A stretch of DNA of 64,000 bases from positions 784,001-848,000 of the forward strand of contig NZ_CP058235.1 of the NCBI RefSeq assembly GCF_013388295.1. The letters are read 5' to 3'. The DNA comes from Bartonella alsatica. Its GTDB lineage: Bacteria > Pseudomonadota > Alphaproteobacteria > Rhizobiales > Rhizobiaceae. Within the stretch, counting starts at the first letter, position 1, and the number at the start of each line of letters is the position of its first letter. The notes beneath the pieces were generated by a model that ran no database searches, had not been told where the DNA came from, and saw only the letters and a list, made by a program, of their open reading frames with translations. Position numbers and translations under genes: made by a program. Positions 41,388 through 50,106 of the stretch are shown in pieces.

Positions 41388-43826
41388 TTAAAAGCATTCT
41401 TCTTTAGCAGGCACCAAAACTTCCCGTTTCCCCGCGTGATTTGCGGGACTAATAATACCTTCTTCTTCCATCCGCTCAATCAGTGAAGCAGCACGGTTAT
41501 AGCCAATGCCTAAACGACGTTGAATATAAGAAGTTGAAGCCTTACGATCACGAAGAACAACTGCAACAGCTTGACTATAAGGATCATCTGCTAAAGGAGA
41601 AGTTAAAGAAACATCCGCATCATTTTCTGCAATCTCTTGCGTAACGGTCTCCAAATAATCAGGCAAGGCTTGTGCTTTAAGATGCAGTACAACCTGCTCC
41701 ACTTCATCATCAGCCACAAAAGGCCCATGAACACGCTGGATACGCCCTCCACTCATCATGAAAAGCATATCTCCTTGTCCCAACAATTGTTCAGCACCTT
41801 GTTCACCAAGAATTGTTCGACTATCGATTTTTGAACTTACAGAAAAAGAAATACGGGTAGGAAAATTGGCTTTAATCGTCCCAGTAATCACATCTACCGA
41901 AGGACGCTGAGTTGCCATAATCACGTGGATACCAGCAGCACGTGCCATTTGTGCTAAGCGTTGAACAGCTCCTTCAATGTCCTTGCCGGCGACCATCATC
42001 AAATCAGCCATTTCGTCAATAATGACAACAATATAGGGCATAGGACTAAAATCAAGTGTTTCCGTTTCATAAAGAGGCTCACCAGTCTCTTGATTAAATC
42101 CAACTTGAATTGTACGTACCATAGCCTCTCCCTGTTTTTCCGCTTCCCTGATACGTGCGTTAAACCCATCAATATTGCGAACGCTTAGTTTTGACATTTT
42201 GCTGTAGCGCTCTTCCATTTCCCGAACAGCCCACTTAAGCGCAATTACTGCTTTTTTAGGATCTGTCACCACAGGCGTTAATAAATGGGGAATGCCATCA
42301 TAAACCGAAAGTTCAAGCATTTTTGGATCCACCATAATGAGACGGCATTGTTCAGGTGTCATACGATAAAGAAGCGATAAAATCATCGTATTAATAGCAA
42401 CAGATTTTCCCGATCCTGTTGTACCAGCTACCAAAAGATGGGGCATTTTTGCTAAATCCGCAATAACCGTTTCACCACCGATTGTCTTGCCCAAAGCAAG
42501 TCCTAATTTAGCTCTGCTCTCAACAAATTCCTGCGCTTGCAAAATTTCTCTTAAATAAACCATCTCGCGCTTTGCATTAGGCAATTCTATTCCAATCACA
42601 TTGCGTCCTGGCACTACAGCAACACGAGCTGAAATCGCACGCATCGAACGAGCGATATCATCTGACAAACCAATGATACGGGAAGATTTAATACCGGCAG
42701 CCGGTTCAAATTCGTATAAAGTCACCACTGGACCAGGACGCGCATCAATAATTTTTCCCTTAACACCAAAATCTAATAAAACCCCTTCAAGTTCCTGAGA
42801 ATTGGCTTTTAAGGCAGCAGGAGAAAGTCTCGCATCCCTTACTGCCGGTGGAGAAACAGAAAGATAATCTAAAAGCGGAAGAAGAAAACTACCGTTTGAA
42901 GAAGACGTTAAAGATTTCAAAGCACGGCTTTTATTAACAGGAGAAACGAGCGCTTTATCTTGATTTTTTTGACATTTTGTTTTTTCATCCAAGAAAATTG
43001 GCTCAATCCGATCAAATGACTCTTCTTGTCTCTTAGAACGACTTTTAAAAAAGAAAAGACGCAAAAAACGCGCTTGTAAAAAATAAAAAAGATGTAAAAT
43101 AGCTCCAAAAGTTGTAACGAAAAAACTGTTCTGCACTCCATCTACGATTTGTTCTGTATCTTCTGACACATAGAAGAGAGGATCAACGCTTCCGCTTTTC
43201 TGGACATTTTTTACTTTTCTTTTATTTTCCTGACGCCGCCATACCACATTACCTGCAAAAGCAGCCATTAAAAAACCTAAAACGATAAAAACGATACCTA
43301 AGAGCACATTCTGAAATGGAGAAAGAAAAACAGGAAAAATTGTATAAACAGCACTTAAAACTTTATCCCCCAAAACTCCCCCTAAACCCATCGGCAATGG
43401 CCAATACGTAAAAGAAGCAACAGGTGTTACAAGAGCAAAAGAAATTAAAAAACAAATCGTTGATAGCCCCCATAAAAAAAGGCGAAAAACTAAATTGTAT
43501 ATATTCTTTTGTGCCAACAAAAGAAACGACCAAAATAATGGTGGCAATAAAACACCAAGGCTTGCCAAACCAAAAAACTGCATGACAAAATCTGAAAAAA
43601 TTGCCCCTGGCCACCCCATAAAGTTTGTAATCTTATTTGTACTTGCATGCGTTAATGAGGGATCTGCAACATTCCAAGTTGCCAAAGCAAAAACGCAAAA
43701 AATAATGAATCCCAAAAGTCCAAGCCCAATGAAAACACCAATCTGGCGCAAAAACATTTCGATGAGCCGCAAACTATAAGATTTTTGCGCTTCTAATGAA
43801 TCATAAGGAGAAGAACTCTGATGCAT
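41388..43826 (-). CDS. ftsK: DNA translocase FtsK
   Basis: 812 residues. Four N-terminal membrane helices within ~1-180, a linker of ~130 residues that is short compared with E. coli, then the motor: VTLYEFEPAAGIKSSRIIGL, Walker A VAGTTGSGKSVAIN, Walker B PYIVVIIDEMADLMM, and ATQRPSVDVITG. The C-terminal gamma winged helix (STSYIQRRLGIGYNRAASLI) reads KOPS sequences. It anchors at the septum and pumps the chromosome terminus to allow dimer resolution and separation. First gene of ftsK-lolA-xthA. Confidence 0.97.
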   Translation of the reverse strand: MHQSSSPYDSLEAQKSYSLRLIEMFLRQIGVFIGLGLLGFIIFCVFALATWNVADPSLTHASTNKITNFMGWPGAIFSDFVMQFFGLASLGVLLPPLFWSFLLLAQKNIYNLVFRLFLWGLSTICFLISFALVTPVASFTYWPLPMGLGGVLGDKVLSAVYTIFPVFLSPFQNVLLGIVFIVLGFLMAAFAGNVVWRRQENKRKVKNVQKSGSVDPLFYVSEDTEQIVDGVQNSFFVTTFGAILHLFYFLQARFLRLFFFKSRSKRQEESFDRIEPIFLDEKTKCQKNQDKALVSPVNKSRALKSLTSSSNGSFLLPLLDYLSVSPPAVRDARLSPAALKANSQELEGVLLDFGVKGKIIDARPGPVVTLYEFEPAAGIKSSRIIGLSDDIARSMRAISARVAVVPGRNVIGIELPNAKREMVYLREILQAQEFVESRAKLGLALGKTIGGETVIADLAKMPHLLVAGTTGSGKSVAINTMILSLLYRMTPEQCRLIMVDPKMLELSVYDGIPHLLTPVVTDPKKAVIALKWAVREMEERYSKMSKLSVRNIDGFNARIREAEKQGEAMVRTIQVGFNQETGEPLYETETLDFSPMPYIVVIIDEMADLMMVAGKDIEGAVQRLAQMARAAGIHVIMATQRPSVDVITGTIKANFPTRISFSVSSKIDSRTILGEQGAEQLLGQGDMLFMMSGGRIQRVHGPFVADDEVEQVVLHLKAQALPDYLETVTQEIAENDADVSLTSPLADDPYSQAVAVVLRDRKASTSYIQRRLGIGYNRAASLIERMEEEGIISPANHAGKREVLVPAKEECF

Positions 43827-44277
43827 CTATTAATTCCAAATACAAAATTTTCGCATTAAAGAGTTGTAAAATTATGACTGCAAAATATTAACACAGTTTT
43901 AACCATCATAATCATAACCATTTTCTTACCTGTAATACCGTAAATATTTTCCTTCAAGATGATGATATAAAATATATCCATATATCAAACACTATGTCGT
44001 CTCGATCTAATTTCAGTTTTCTTTTGCCCAAATCAAGTATAGAAATATAAAATCGAATGGAATATTCGGAATAAGATTTGCCTGGAGAAGTCATAGAAAT
44101 GAACTACACAAGTGATCAACAAAAGCCCCCCCAAAAAGCCAAACTATTTATCAACCAGCAAGAAAAGAAAAGCTCATCTTTTTAAGCAAAAAGAAAAAAA
44201 ATATTGTATAAAAAGTAATGTTAAAGAAAAGTATCCTTTTTAAGAACAAAAAACTGCCAACAATGGAATGAAATGTT
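43827..44277. other. Divergent intergenic region, about 450 bp, ftsK / ubiH-like
   Basis: Promoters for both outward genes must be here. No gene or clear operator recognised. AT-rich. Confidence 0.4.
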
Positions 44278-45540
44278 GTGTATTCTGATCTCAATAGAAA
44301 TATAAAATCCAAGAAAGCTATAAGACAATGCGATCTTCTCATTGCTGGAGGAGCGGCTGTCGGATTAACATTGGCAATAGCACTCAAGCAAGCAGCCCCT
44401 GAACTAAAAATGAATATAGTTGATGCTGCCCTCCAAGAAGATATCCCTGCTTCGAATATACGAACTATCGCCCTTGCTGCTGCTTCTATTCGTATGTTAA
44501 AACAATTGCAATGTTGGCAATATATAAAACCCCATGCCCAACCCATACATTCCATGATCATCACTGATGCATGTACAAATGATCCTGTTAAACCAACTCT
44601 TTTAACCTTTGAAGGAAATGTTACGCCCAACGAGCCCTTTGCTGCTACAGTGGGACATAGAGAGCTTATCAGTGTTTTAAAAAAGCGTGTAAAAGATCTG
44701 AATATCCCCGTCATTGCTAACATGCGCGTTGTTGATTTTCACCAAGAAGAGCAACATACAACTGTCACTTTAAGCAATGAGGAAATTTGGCAAACAAAGT
44801 TACTTATTGCAGCTGATGGAGCTCATTCGAAATTACGCGAAAAAGCAGATCTTAAAAACTTTTCTCATCCTTATAAACAAACGGCAATCATCTGCACTAT
44901 TGGCCATGAAAAACCCCATCATGGACAAGCAACTCAACATTTCTTCCCTGCTGGACCTTTCGCTCTTCTCCCTCTCAAAGGTAATCGGTCGGCCATTGTG
45001 TGGAATGAACCCCATAAAATCGCGCAATATTACCTCAAAGCTGACACCCTTATCTTTGAAACAGAACTCGAAAAACGCATTGGCCATCGATTTGGAAAAC
45101 TCTCTTGGAATGGCGAGCGTCAAGCTTTTCCTTTGAGTCTTTCTTTAACACGCCAATGCATTAAACCTCGTTTTGTTCTGGTTGGTGATGCTGCCCACAC
45201 AATCCACCCCCTGGCAGGACAAGGACTTAACTTAGGATTACGCGATAGTGCCGCACTCGCTGAAGTTATTATTGAAACAGCACGATTAGGTCTTGATATT
45301 GGTTCTCTCACTGCTCTCGAACGTTATCAAAGCTGGAGACGTTTTGAAACTGTGCGTATGGCTTTGAGTAATGACTGGCTTAATAAACTCTTCTCTAATG
45401 ATAATCTCTTCTTGCGAATCCTGCGCGATACTGGTCTTGGAATTGTCAATCAAACGCCAAAGATAAAAAAATATTTTATTCAAGAAGCTGCCGGCCTCAC
45501 CCCTCATTCCCCACGTTTGCTACACGGTCTCCCTCTTTGA
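44278..45540 (+). CDS. UbiH/UbiF-family FAD-dependent monooxygenase
   Basis: 420 residues. N-terminal dinucleotide fold in the variant form LLIAGGAAVGLTLAIALKQA, the ATVGHRELISVL region, the GD motif LLIAADGAHSKLREKADL and the FAD ribityl-binding motif LVGDAAHTIHPLAGQGLNLG. It hydroxylates the ubiquinone ring. The exact ring position (UbiH, UbiF or UbiI type) cannot be told from sequence by eye, and alphaproteobacteria often use one multi-position enzyme. The start is the GTG at 44278, without a clear ribosome binding site. It stands alone before a long gap. Confidence 0.88.
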   Translation: MYSDLNRNIKSKKAIRQCDLLIAGGAAVGLTLAIALKQAAPELKMNIVDAALQEDIPASNIRTIALAAASIRMLKQLQCWQYIKPHAQPIHSMIITDACTNDPVKPTLLTFEGNVTPNEPFAATVGHRELISVLKKRVKDLNIPVIANMRVVDFHQEEQHTTVTLSNEEIWQTKLLIAADGAHSKLREKADLKNFSHPYKQTAIICTIGHEKPHHGQATQHFFPAGPFALLPLKGNRSAIVWNEPHKIAQYYLKADTLIFETELEKRIGHRFGKLSWNGERQAFPLSLSLTRQCIKPRFVLVGDAAHTIHPLAGQGLNLGLRDSAALAEVIIETARLGLDIGSLTALERYQSWRRFETVRMALSNDWLNKLFSNDNLFLRILRDTGLGIVNQTPKIKKYFIQEAAGLTPHSPRLLHGLPL

Positions 45541-46505
45541 ACAAAATAAGCAGAAGTCGTACCATGTGACTTTTTGCATCCCATGATAAACCCCCTTTGT
45601 ATCAAAATAAACTCTTTACTTATTTTGCAATACCAAAATTTTAGAAGAATTCCATTAGATTCACAATGAGGTTACTCGCATCCTATAATCACAGTTTTTT
45701 ATGAATTATGCCAGCTACCCCTTCTCCTATACCATGAAAGAAAATAGACAGAAGCTAGAAAATTACCTCATTTTTTATATCCAATACACTATTTACAAAA
45801 TGATACACATAATGAATTTTGATAACAAATACATTCAAGATGCCTTACAGAATTAAATGTGTCACAGAATTATATCAAAATACTAAAATCAACACGAATC
45901 ACGGAAAAATTCACTTTTCCAAGTACTCTCTTATCTTAACCACATAAACGATAAAAAGATAAAGTTAATACCTGATATCCCTAGCCATACAAGAAAAAAC
46001 CAGATCAACTTTACAAAAGCATAAAGCTACTTGTTCTATAGATCAGTATTTCAAAAATATAAAGATATTCACATGGCAAGATATAGATTTACAAATAATT
46101 GATCATTTACATATTGAACTTAGAATCCTTAATATAGTAAAATTTTCTTATTTGAGCTCTTTATTACGGTGAATTAATAAAAACCATTTACTTACATATT
46201 ACAGGAAGGACCAGTATATAGATAAAAACTGTTTAAGAAAGAGGTAAAAATGTCTCTGTTAAATCGTCTCACTGAAAAAGCAATCATAATAGTTTAAACT
46301 AGCAAACAGAATGATAACACTGGCTTATTATAGCAACACACTTTGCACATTTTAAAGAAGAAATGAGTGCTTTCATAGTTTTATCTGACCCCTCAGTGCT
46401 TTAACACATCAGCCTAACAGTTTTATACATTGAACTACTGAGAAGAATACACTGACTAAGTTGATCTTTCTTGCTATTCTCATAAATGTAAATATCACAT
46501 ATGTA
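45541..46505. other. Intergenic, 965 bp, left flank of the trw locus
   Basis: No gene seen. Stops are frequent in all frames and composition is very AT-rich. The longest plausible start-bearing frame is 15 codons (46250). It may be an old insertion scar at the edge of the horizontally acquired trw locus. Confidence 0.45.
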
Positions 46506-46793
46506 TTATGTTACTTCTAGTTCTTCAAGCGTATAACCGCTTTCCAACCATTCTTTAATCCACTTAGGTCTACGCCCACGCCCATTCCATAATTCCCATT
46601 GGTTATTGGGATTTCTATAATGACGTTCTTTACTTGCAAGATCAGCAATATCAATTCCATGTGCACTAGCAATTTCAAGAATTTTTCGCCGTGCATTCTG
46701 TTTTTCTTTTGCTTGTCGTTTTTTCAATTCCACATCGATTTGGGCACGCATCTCTTGTAGCTCATAAAAATCCATATTTTTGAGGTTATTCAT
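46506..46793 (-). CDS. H-NS-family DNA-binding protein
   Basis: 95 residues. The N-terminal half is a coiled-coil (MDFYELQEMRAQIDVELKKR). The C-terminal half carries the H-NS-type AT-hook-like core WELWNGRGRRPKWIKEWLES, equivalent to the WxGxGRxPxW motif. Family proteins coat AT-rich, transferred DNA and silence it. The ATG at 46793 has GGGGAG ten bases upstream, so the extended frame to 46847 is rejected. It is divergent from the trw locus with 128 bp between them, a position that suggests it regulates trw, itself, or both. Bartonella genomes carry several such proteins. Confidence 0.9.
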   Translation of the reverse strand: MNNLKNMDFYELQEMRAQIDVELKKRQAKEKQNARRKILEIASAHGIDIADLASKERHYRNPNNQWELWNGRGRRPKWIKEWLESGYTLEELEVT

Positions 46794-46818
46794 TTTAATT
46801 ACTCCCCTTGCAAAAAAG

Positions 46819-46849
46819 AATTGTGCTCTGCCATATTTTAAACACAATT
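46819..46849. promoter_or_regulatory. Inverted repeat between H-NS-like gene and trw locus, possible operator
   Basis: AATTGTG (46819-46825) and CACAATT (46843-46849) form a perfect 7-bp inverted repeat with 17 bases between the arms. It lies in the short divergent promoter region. The centre spacing (about 24 bp) would place both arms on one helix face for a dimeric regulator. No -35/-10 pair is assigned with confidence. Confidence 0.3.
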
Positions 46850-46921
46850 ATAGACAATTTTTGCCTATTTATTATCGAAATTAAAATTACAACGAATATA
46901 TCACCTTGACGGAGATGTGCT

Positions 46922-47545
46922 TTGGACCACGAAAAACTGTTTAATTGTGTCTCAATAATCACGACCGTATCCTTTTTCAGTTTGATCCTTGAAATGGATA
47001 ATCAAGGTGTACAAATTTCATCACACCTCCCTGACTCACATGAACCAGCTGTCCAAAATGAATATAAATCGCCATTTTATAAACTATGGCAATATATGAA
47101 AAAGAACAAGCCTTCTCTGCATAATGATAGCGTAGTTCATTCTAGTGATAAAAAATATTCTTATATACAACGCGTTTCTGCTTCATATCAGTACTATTCA
47201 GACAAACTTAGACAGTTAGAAAATTATACAAAAAAAATAACCTCAGTAATCCCTCAAAAATGGTTCTCATTTAAGGACAAACTCTTTTTCCGCAAACATA
47301 ATAGCTATAACATTTTTCGGTCTAATACGTTTGGTTTTGTCCCACAGATGTATTTGTTTGGTTGGATGCGAGTATACTTTAAAAATACTCTCAAAAGGAT
47401 ACAAATCTATAGTTGTAAAGAGTGTTCTAAATTCGGCAATCTCGCTTCGTCTATTAGAAATACAATGTGGCTACTATTAGAAAAACCAAACAAAATTAAC
47501 GTTTGTATCAATAGATTTTTTCATCATTGGGTGTGTTGCTTATGA
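46922..47545 (+). CDS. Hypothetical protein, first gene of the trw-side operon
   Basis: 207 residues from a TTG at 46922 that has GGAG seven bases upstream. I recognise no family. Residues ~6-24 (LFNCVSIITTVSFFSLILE) are hydrophobic, like a signal or membrane anchor. The rest is basic and rich in aromatic residues (SYIQRVSASYQYYSDKLRQL) with several cysteines near the end (YSCKECSKFGN, FHHWVCCL). Its TGA overlaps the ATG of the next gene (ATGA), so the two are coupled. Position between the H-NS-like gene and trwL suggests a link to Trw or to host interaction. That is inference. Confidence 0.6.
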   Translation: MDHEKLFNCVSIITTVSFFSLILEMDNQGVQISSHLPDSHEPAVQNEYKSPFYKLWQYMKKNKPSLHNDSVVHSSDKKYSYIQRVSASYQYYSDKLRQLENYTKKITSVIPQKWFSFKDKLFFRKHNSYNIFRSNTFGFVPQMYLFGWMRVYFKNTLKRIQIYSCKECSKFGNLASSIRNTMWLLLEKPNKINVCINRFFHHWVCCL

Positions 47546-48171
47546 TTGTTTCAAATTTCGTAATGTTTGCTGCTGCATACGCAGGGACTACACATACTGC
47601 AGCACTTTCAACTATCGCCATGCGAGAATCATTGGATAATACTTACACAATAAATGTAACTGACAAATTATCACCCCAACCATCTATATTTAGAGAAGCG
47701 ATAGTAACAGCTGAACAGCACAAACAATTTGAACATAATTTTGACGCAAATTTAAGGCAAATTGATGTCGTCCTCTTTGATACGTTTGATTCTTGCAAAA
47801 ATTTTAAAGTCGTACAGACCACTTTAAAACATTGTTATAAACAAACAAAGCCGCAATACAGCTCTGAACAAGTTGTATCGCAAACTGTATGGAGTTTTTA
47901 CAACACAGGAAATTTTAAAAATGATCCTGTCAACGCTTCTATGAGGAAAATTTCTTCACCTGTCGAAGTAGTAACTTCTGCGCTTGTAGATAAGGAATCA
48001 CAAGAAGTTGTTCAGCTTCACAAAGGAGAGACAGAGCAAATAATTAACGTGGAATCTCTTCCTACCTCCCCGGAAGAAGATGTGTTTACGTATAGAGCAA
48101 GTAGTGGAGCAAGTAGTGTACATGATGCTTTTACAGTAGAAAACTCTTCATTGGGGAAACAACAGGAATAA
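47542..48171 (+). CDS. Hypothetical secreted protein, coupled to the preceding gene
   Basis: 209 residues from the ATG at 47542, which overlaps the previous stop as ATGA. The N-terminus MIVSNFVMFAAAYAG looks like a short signal peptide with cleavage after AYA. The mature part is polar and acidic toward the end (SLPTSPEEDVFTYRASSGAS). No known domain recognised. Two central cysteines occur in CKNFKV and HCYKQ. No terminator is visible before the regulator-like gene 127 bp on, so it may be transcribed into trw. Possibly a rapidly evolving periplasmic or surface protein. Confidence 0.6.
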   Translation: MIVSNFVMFAAAYAGTTHTAALSTIAMRESLDNTYTINVTDKLSPQPSIFREAIVTAEQHKQFEHNFDANLRQIDVVLFDTFDSCKNFKVVQTTLKHCYKQTKPQYSSEQVVSQTVWSFYNTGNFKNDPVNASMRKISSPVEVVTSALVDKESQEVVQLHKGETEQIINVESLPTSPEEDVFTYRASSGASSVHDAFTVENSSLGKQQE

Positions 48172-48298
48172 TGACTATTATGTTTATCAATTAGAACTAA
48201 AATTTTGATGGGATATAGTGATGAAAGGTAGATAAAGAAATATTAAAGCTCTAATTAGTAAGATTGGACGAAATCTCTTCTAATTGAGGGCAAAAATA

Positions 48299-48598
48299 AT
48301 GAAAATGATAGAACAAAATAGTGTTGATATAGCATTTAGTCAGAAAGCAGCACGTGAAATTACAGTTGTAATGCGCTCAAAAAGGGAGTGGTACTTTACG
48401 TTTATTGCAGATGATCCAGTAACTGGCAAACCAAACAAGTATACGCTTCTTACACAAAGAGGAAAACTAAGAACTTGGGCTGATCCGAAATATCTTTTTA
48501 AATTTCTTCATGAAAGAGGGGTTATTTATGGCAACTTTAAACTTAATCAGGATGAAAAACATGAAACAAACAAATATTCTTCAAACAGCAGTCCGTAA
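48299..48598 (+). CDS. Small protein at the head of trw, possibly a Kor-type regulator
   Basis: 99 residues from the ATG at 48299 (GAGGG eight bases upstream); a TTG at 48284 is less likely. It contains ITVVMRSKREWYFTFIADDP and YTLLTQRGKLRTWADPKYLF, a compact basic alpha/beta pattern. In other Bartonella and in plasmid R388 the genes korA and korB, encoding repressors of trw, occupy this position. I cannot confirm homology by eye, so the regulator role rests on location. Its last 38 bases overlap the start of trwL1. Confidence 0.5.
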   Translation: MKMIEQNSVDIAFSQKAAREITVVMRSKREWYFTFIADDPVTGKPNKYTLLTQRGKLRTWADPKYLFKFLHERGVIYGNFKLNQDEKHETNKYSSNSSP

Positions 48599-48884
48599 TA
48601 AAATCACCACAACTGTTGCAGCTGTAACTGTATTTTTTATGGCTCATCCTGTATGGGTTCAAGCACAACAACAAGGTGGTTTAAATAAAGCTAAAACAGT
48701 TTTAGACACATTCAAAACTCAATTGAACGCAATCATTCCTATTGCTGCTACAATTATACTTTTGTGTTTAGCAGTTAGTTATGCAGGACGCTTCATAGAA
48801 AAAACTACATTTATGCGATGGGCAATTGGCGTTATCATTGCTGGATCAGCAGCTCAGATTACGAATATGTTCTTCACGCCTTAA
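48561..48884 (+). CDS. trwL1: TrwL1, VirB2-like major pilin
   Basis: 107 residues from ATGAAACAA at 48561, the start that aligns in all three trwL copies. It has a long signal region ending near VWVQAQ, then a short variable segment (QGGLNKAKTVLDTFKTQL) and two membrane helices (IIPIAATIILLCLAVSYAG and MRWAIGVIIAGSAAQI), the VirB2 pilin plan. It builds the Trw pilus. In Bartonella TrwL variants are surface displayed and thought to help erythrocyte binding. An in-frame ATG at 48528 with a strong AGAGGGG site could give an 11-residue longer form. It differs from trwL2 mainly before the first helix. Confidence 0.9.
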   Translation: MKQTNILQTAVRNKITTTVAAVTVFFMAHPVWVQAQQQGGLNKAKTVLDTFKTQLNAIIPIAATIILLCLAVSYAGRFIEKTTFMRWAIGVIIAGSAAQITNMFFTP

Positions 48885-49011
48885 TTGAACATAATTATGA
48901 AGTTGTACAACATAAATATGAATTTTGTAGTTTTTTGTATCTAAACAATTGCATTACGTGCACCACAAAGAGAAAATTCTTTTTTGGTACCGTTTAATTA
49001 GGACAAACAAC

Positions 49012-49320
49012 ATGAAACAATTAAAGACTTTGGAATCAAAAATTAATAACAGTACCATCATAACTGCCGCAGCGATAACTACCTTTCTTATAACCAACCC
49101 TGTGTACGCTAATGGTTTAAAGAAAGCTGAAACACTTCTAAATGACGTAAAAACAGGATTAATGACCATTATTCCTATTGCTGCTACAATTATCCTTTTG
49201 TGTTTAGCAGTTAGTTATGCAGGACGATTCATAGAAAAAACTACATTTATGCGATGGGCAATTGGCGTTATCATTGCTGGATCAGCAGCTCAGATTACGG
49301 CTATGCTCTTCACGCCTTAA
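49012..49320 (+). CDS. trwL2: TrwL2, VirB2-like major pilin
   Basis: 102 residues. Signal region ends NPVYA. The variable segment is NGLKKAETLLNDVKTGLMT. From IIPIAATIILLCLAVSYAGR to the end it is almost identical to TrwL1, at the DNA level too, which points to recent duplication or gene conversion of the transmembrane half. The start ATGAAACAA has TTAGGA upstream as in trwL1. Second of three tandem copies. Confidence 0.92.
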   Translation: MKQLKTLESKINNSTIITAAAITTFLITNPVYANGLKKAETLLNDVKTGLMTIIPIAATIILLCLAVSYAGRFIEKTTFMRWAIGVIIAGSAAQITAMLFTP

Positions 49321-49438
49321 TTTATTATAACTTATATGAAACGAAATGTTTCTTTTTCTTTAAAGACAAACTTCCTATTCAGTAATTGAGAACATGTCAG
49401 TAATGATTTTATCCAATATCAAAAGGAGAAATATTATT

Positions 49439-49474
49439 ATGGCAACCTCAATTATCATGAGAGTAAAAATATGA
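49439..49474 (+). other. 11-codon leader frame coupled to trwL3
   Basis: ATGGCAACC at 49439, behind a strong AAAAGGAG site, opens 11 codons (MATSIIMRVKI) whose TGA overlaps the ATG of trwL3. The matching DNA upstream of trwL1 begins ATGGCAACT but stays in frame with that pilin. It may be a relic of an older longer signal peptide or a working translational coupler. Confidence 0.45.
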
Positions 49475-49782
49475 GACGGTTAAATACTTCTGAAACAAAA
49501 GTTGATAGAAAAGTTAGTATTGTTTTTATAACTTCAATTATACTTTTAGCAACTCAATCTGCTTATGCCCAAACAATAAACAAGAACATAGACCTTCTAA
49601 TGAATATACACTACGGGTTAAGTATAACTGTTCCTATTGTTGCTGTTCTTATTTTTTTCCTTTTGTTGATCAGTTATATGTGTCGCCTTATTAAAAGGGC
49701 TACATTTATACGATGGGCATTTAGTATCATCATGGCTGGAGCAGCATTCTATATTAGCAATATATTATTCTACATGAGCTAA
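49471..49782 (+). CDS. trwL3: TrwL3, divergent VirB2-like pilin
   Basis: 103 residues. Same plan as TrwL1/2: signal region ending SAYAQ, then two membrane helices (ITVPIVAVLIFFLLLISYMC and FIRWAFSIIMAGAAFYISN), but the sequence is much more diverged and lacks the GRFIEK loop (RLIKRA instead). It could be an older copy with a separate role or one on its way to loss. No ribosome binding site of its own. Translation probably depends on the 11-codon leader just upstream. Confidence 0.85.
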   Translation: MRRLNTSETKVDRKVSIVFITSIILLATQSAYAQTINKNIDLLMNIHYGLSITVPIVAVLIFFLLLISYMCRLIKRATFIRWAFSIIMAGAAFYISNILFYMS

Positions 49783-49795
49783 TAAGGAGCTGTTC

Positions 49796-50104
49796 ATGAA
49801 ATTACAGAAACATGAAGCATTTCCTTTATTCAAGGGGGCAACTCGTGTTCCGACCATTTGGGGCGTACCAATGATGCCGCTCATCATTATGGCTATAAGT
49901 GTAGCTGTTATTGCTATGACGATAAATATCTTTTTATGGCTAATTGCTCCACCATTATGGTTCATTATGGTACAAATTACCAAAAACGATGATAAAGCAT
50001 TCCGTATCTGGTGGTTGTGGATCGATACCAAACTTCGCAATCGCAATAAAAATTTTTGGGGCGCATCAAGTTATAGTCCCTCAAATTACCGCAAAAGGAG
50101 ATAA
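49796..50104 (+). CDS. trwM: TrwM, VirB3-like protein
   Basis: 102 residues. AFPLFKGATRVPTIWGVPMM is the VirB3 N-terminal signature, followed by a hydrophobic hairpin (IIMAISVAVIAMTINIFLWL). VirB3 proteins are inner-membrane parts that associate with VirB4. AAGGAG precedes the ATG. It ends two bases before trwK. Confidence 0.93.
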   Translation: MKLQKHEAFPLFKGATRVPTIWGVPMMPLIIMAISVAVIAMTINIFLWLIAPPLWFIMVQITKNDDKAFRIWWLWIDTKLRNRNKNFWGASSYSPSNYRKRR

Positions 50105-50106
50105 GC

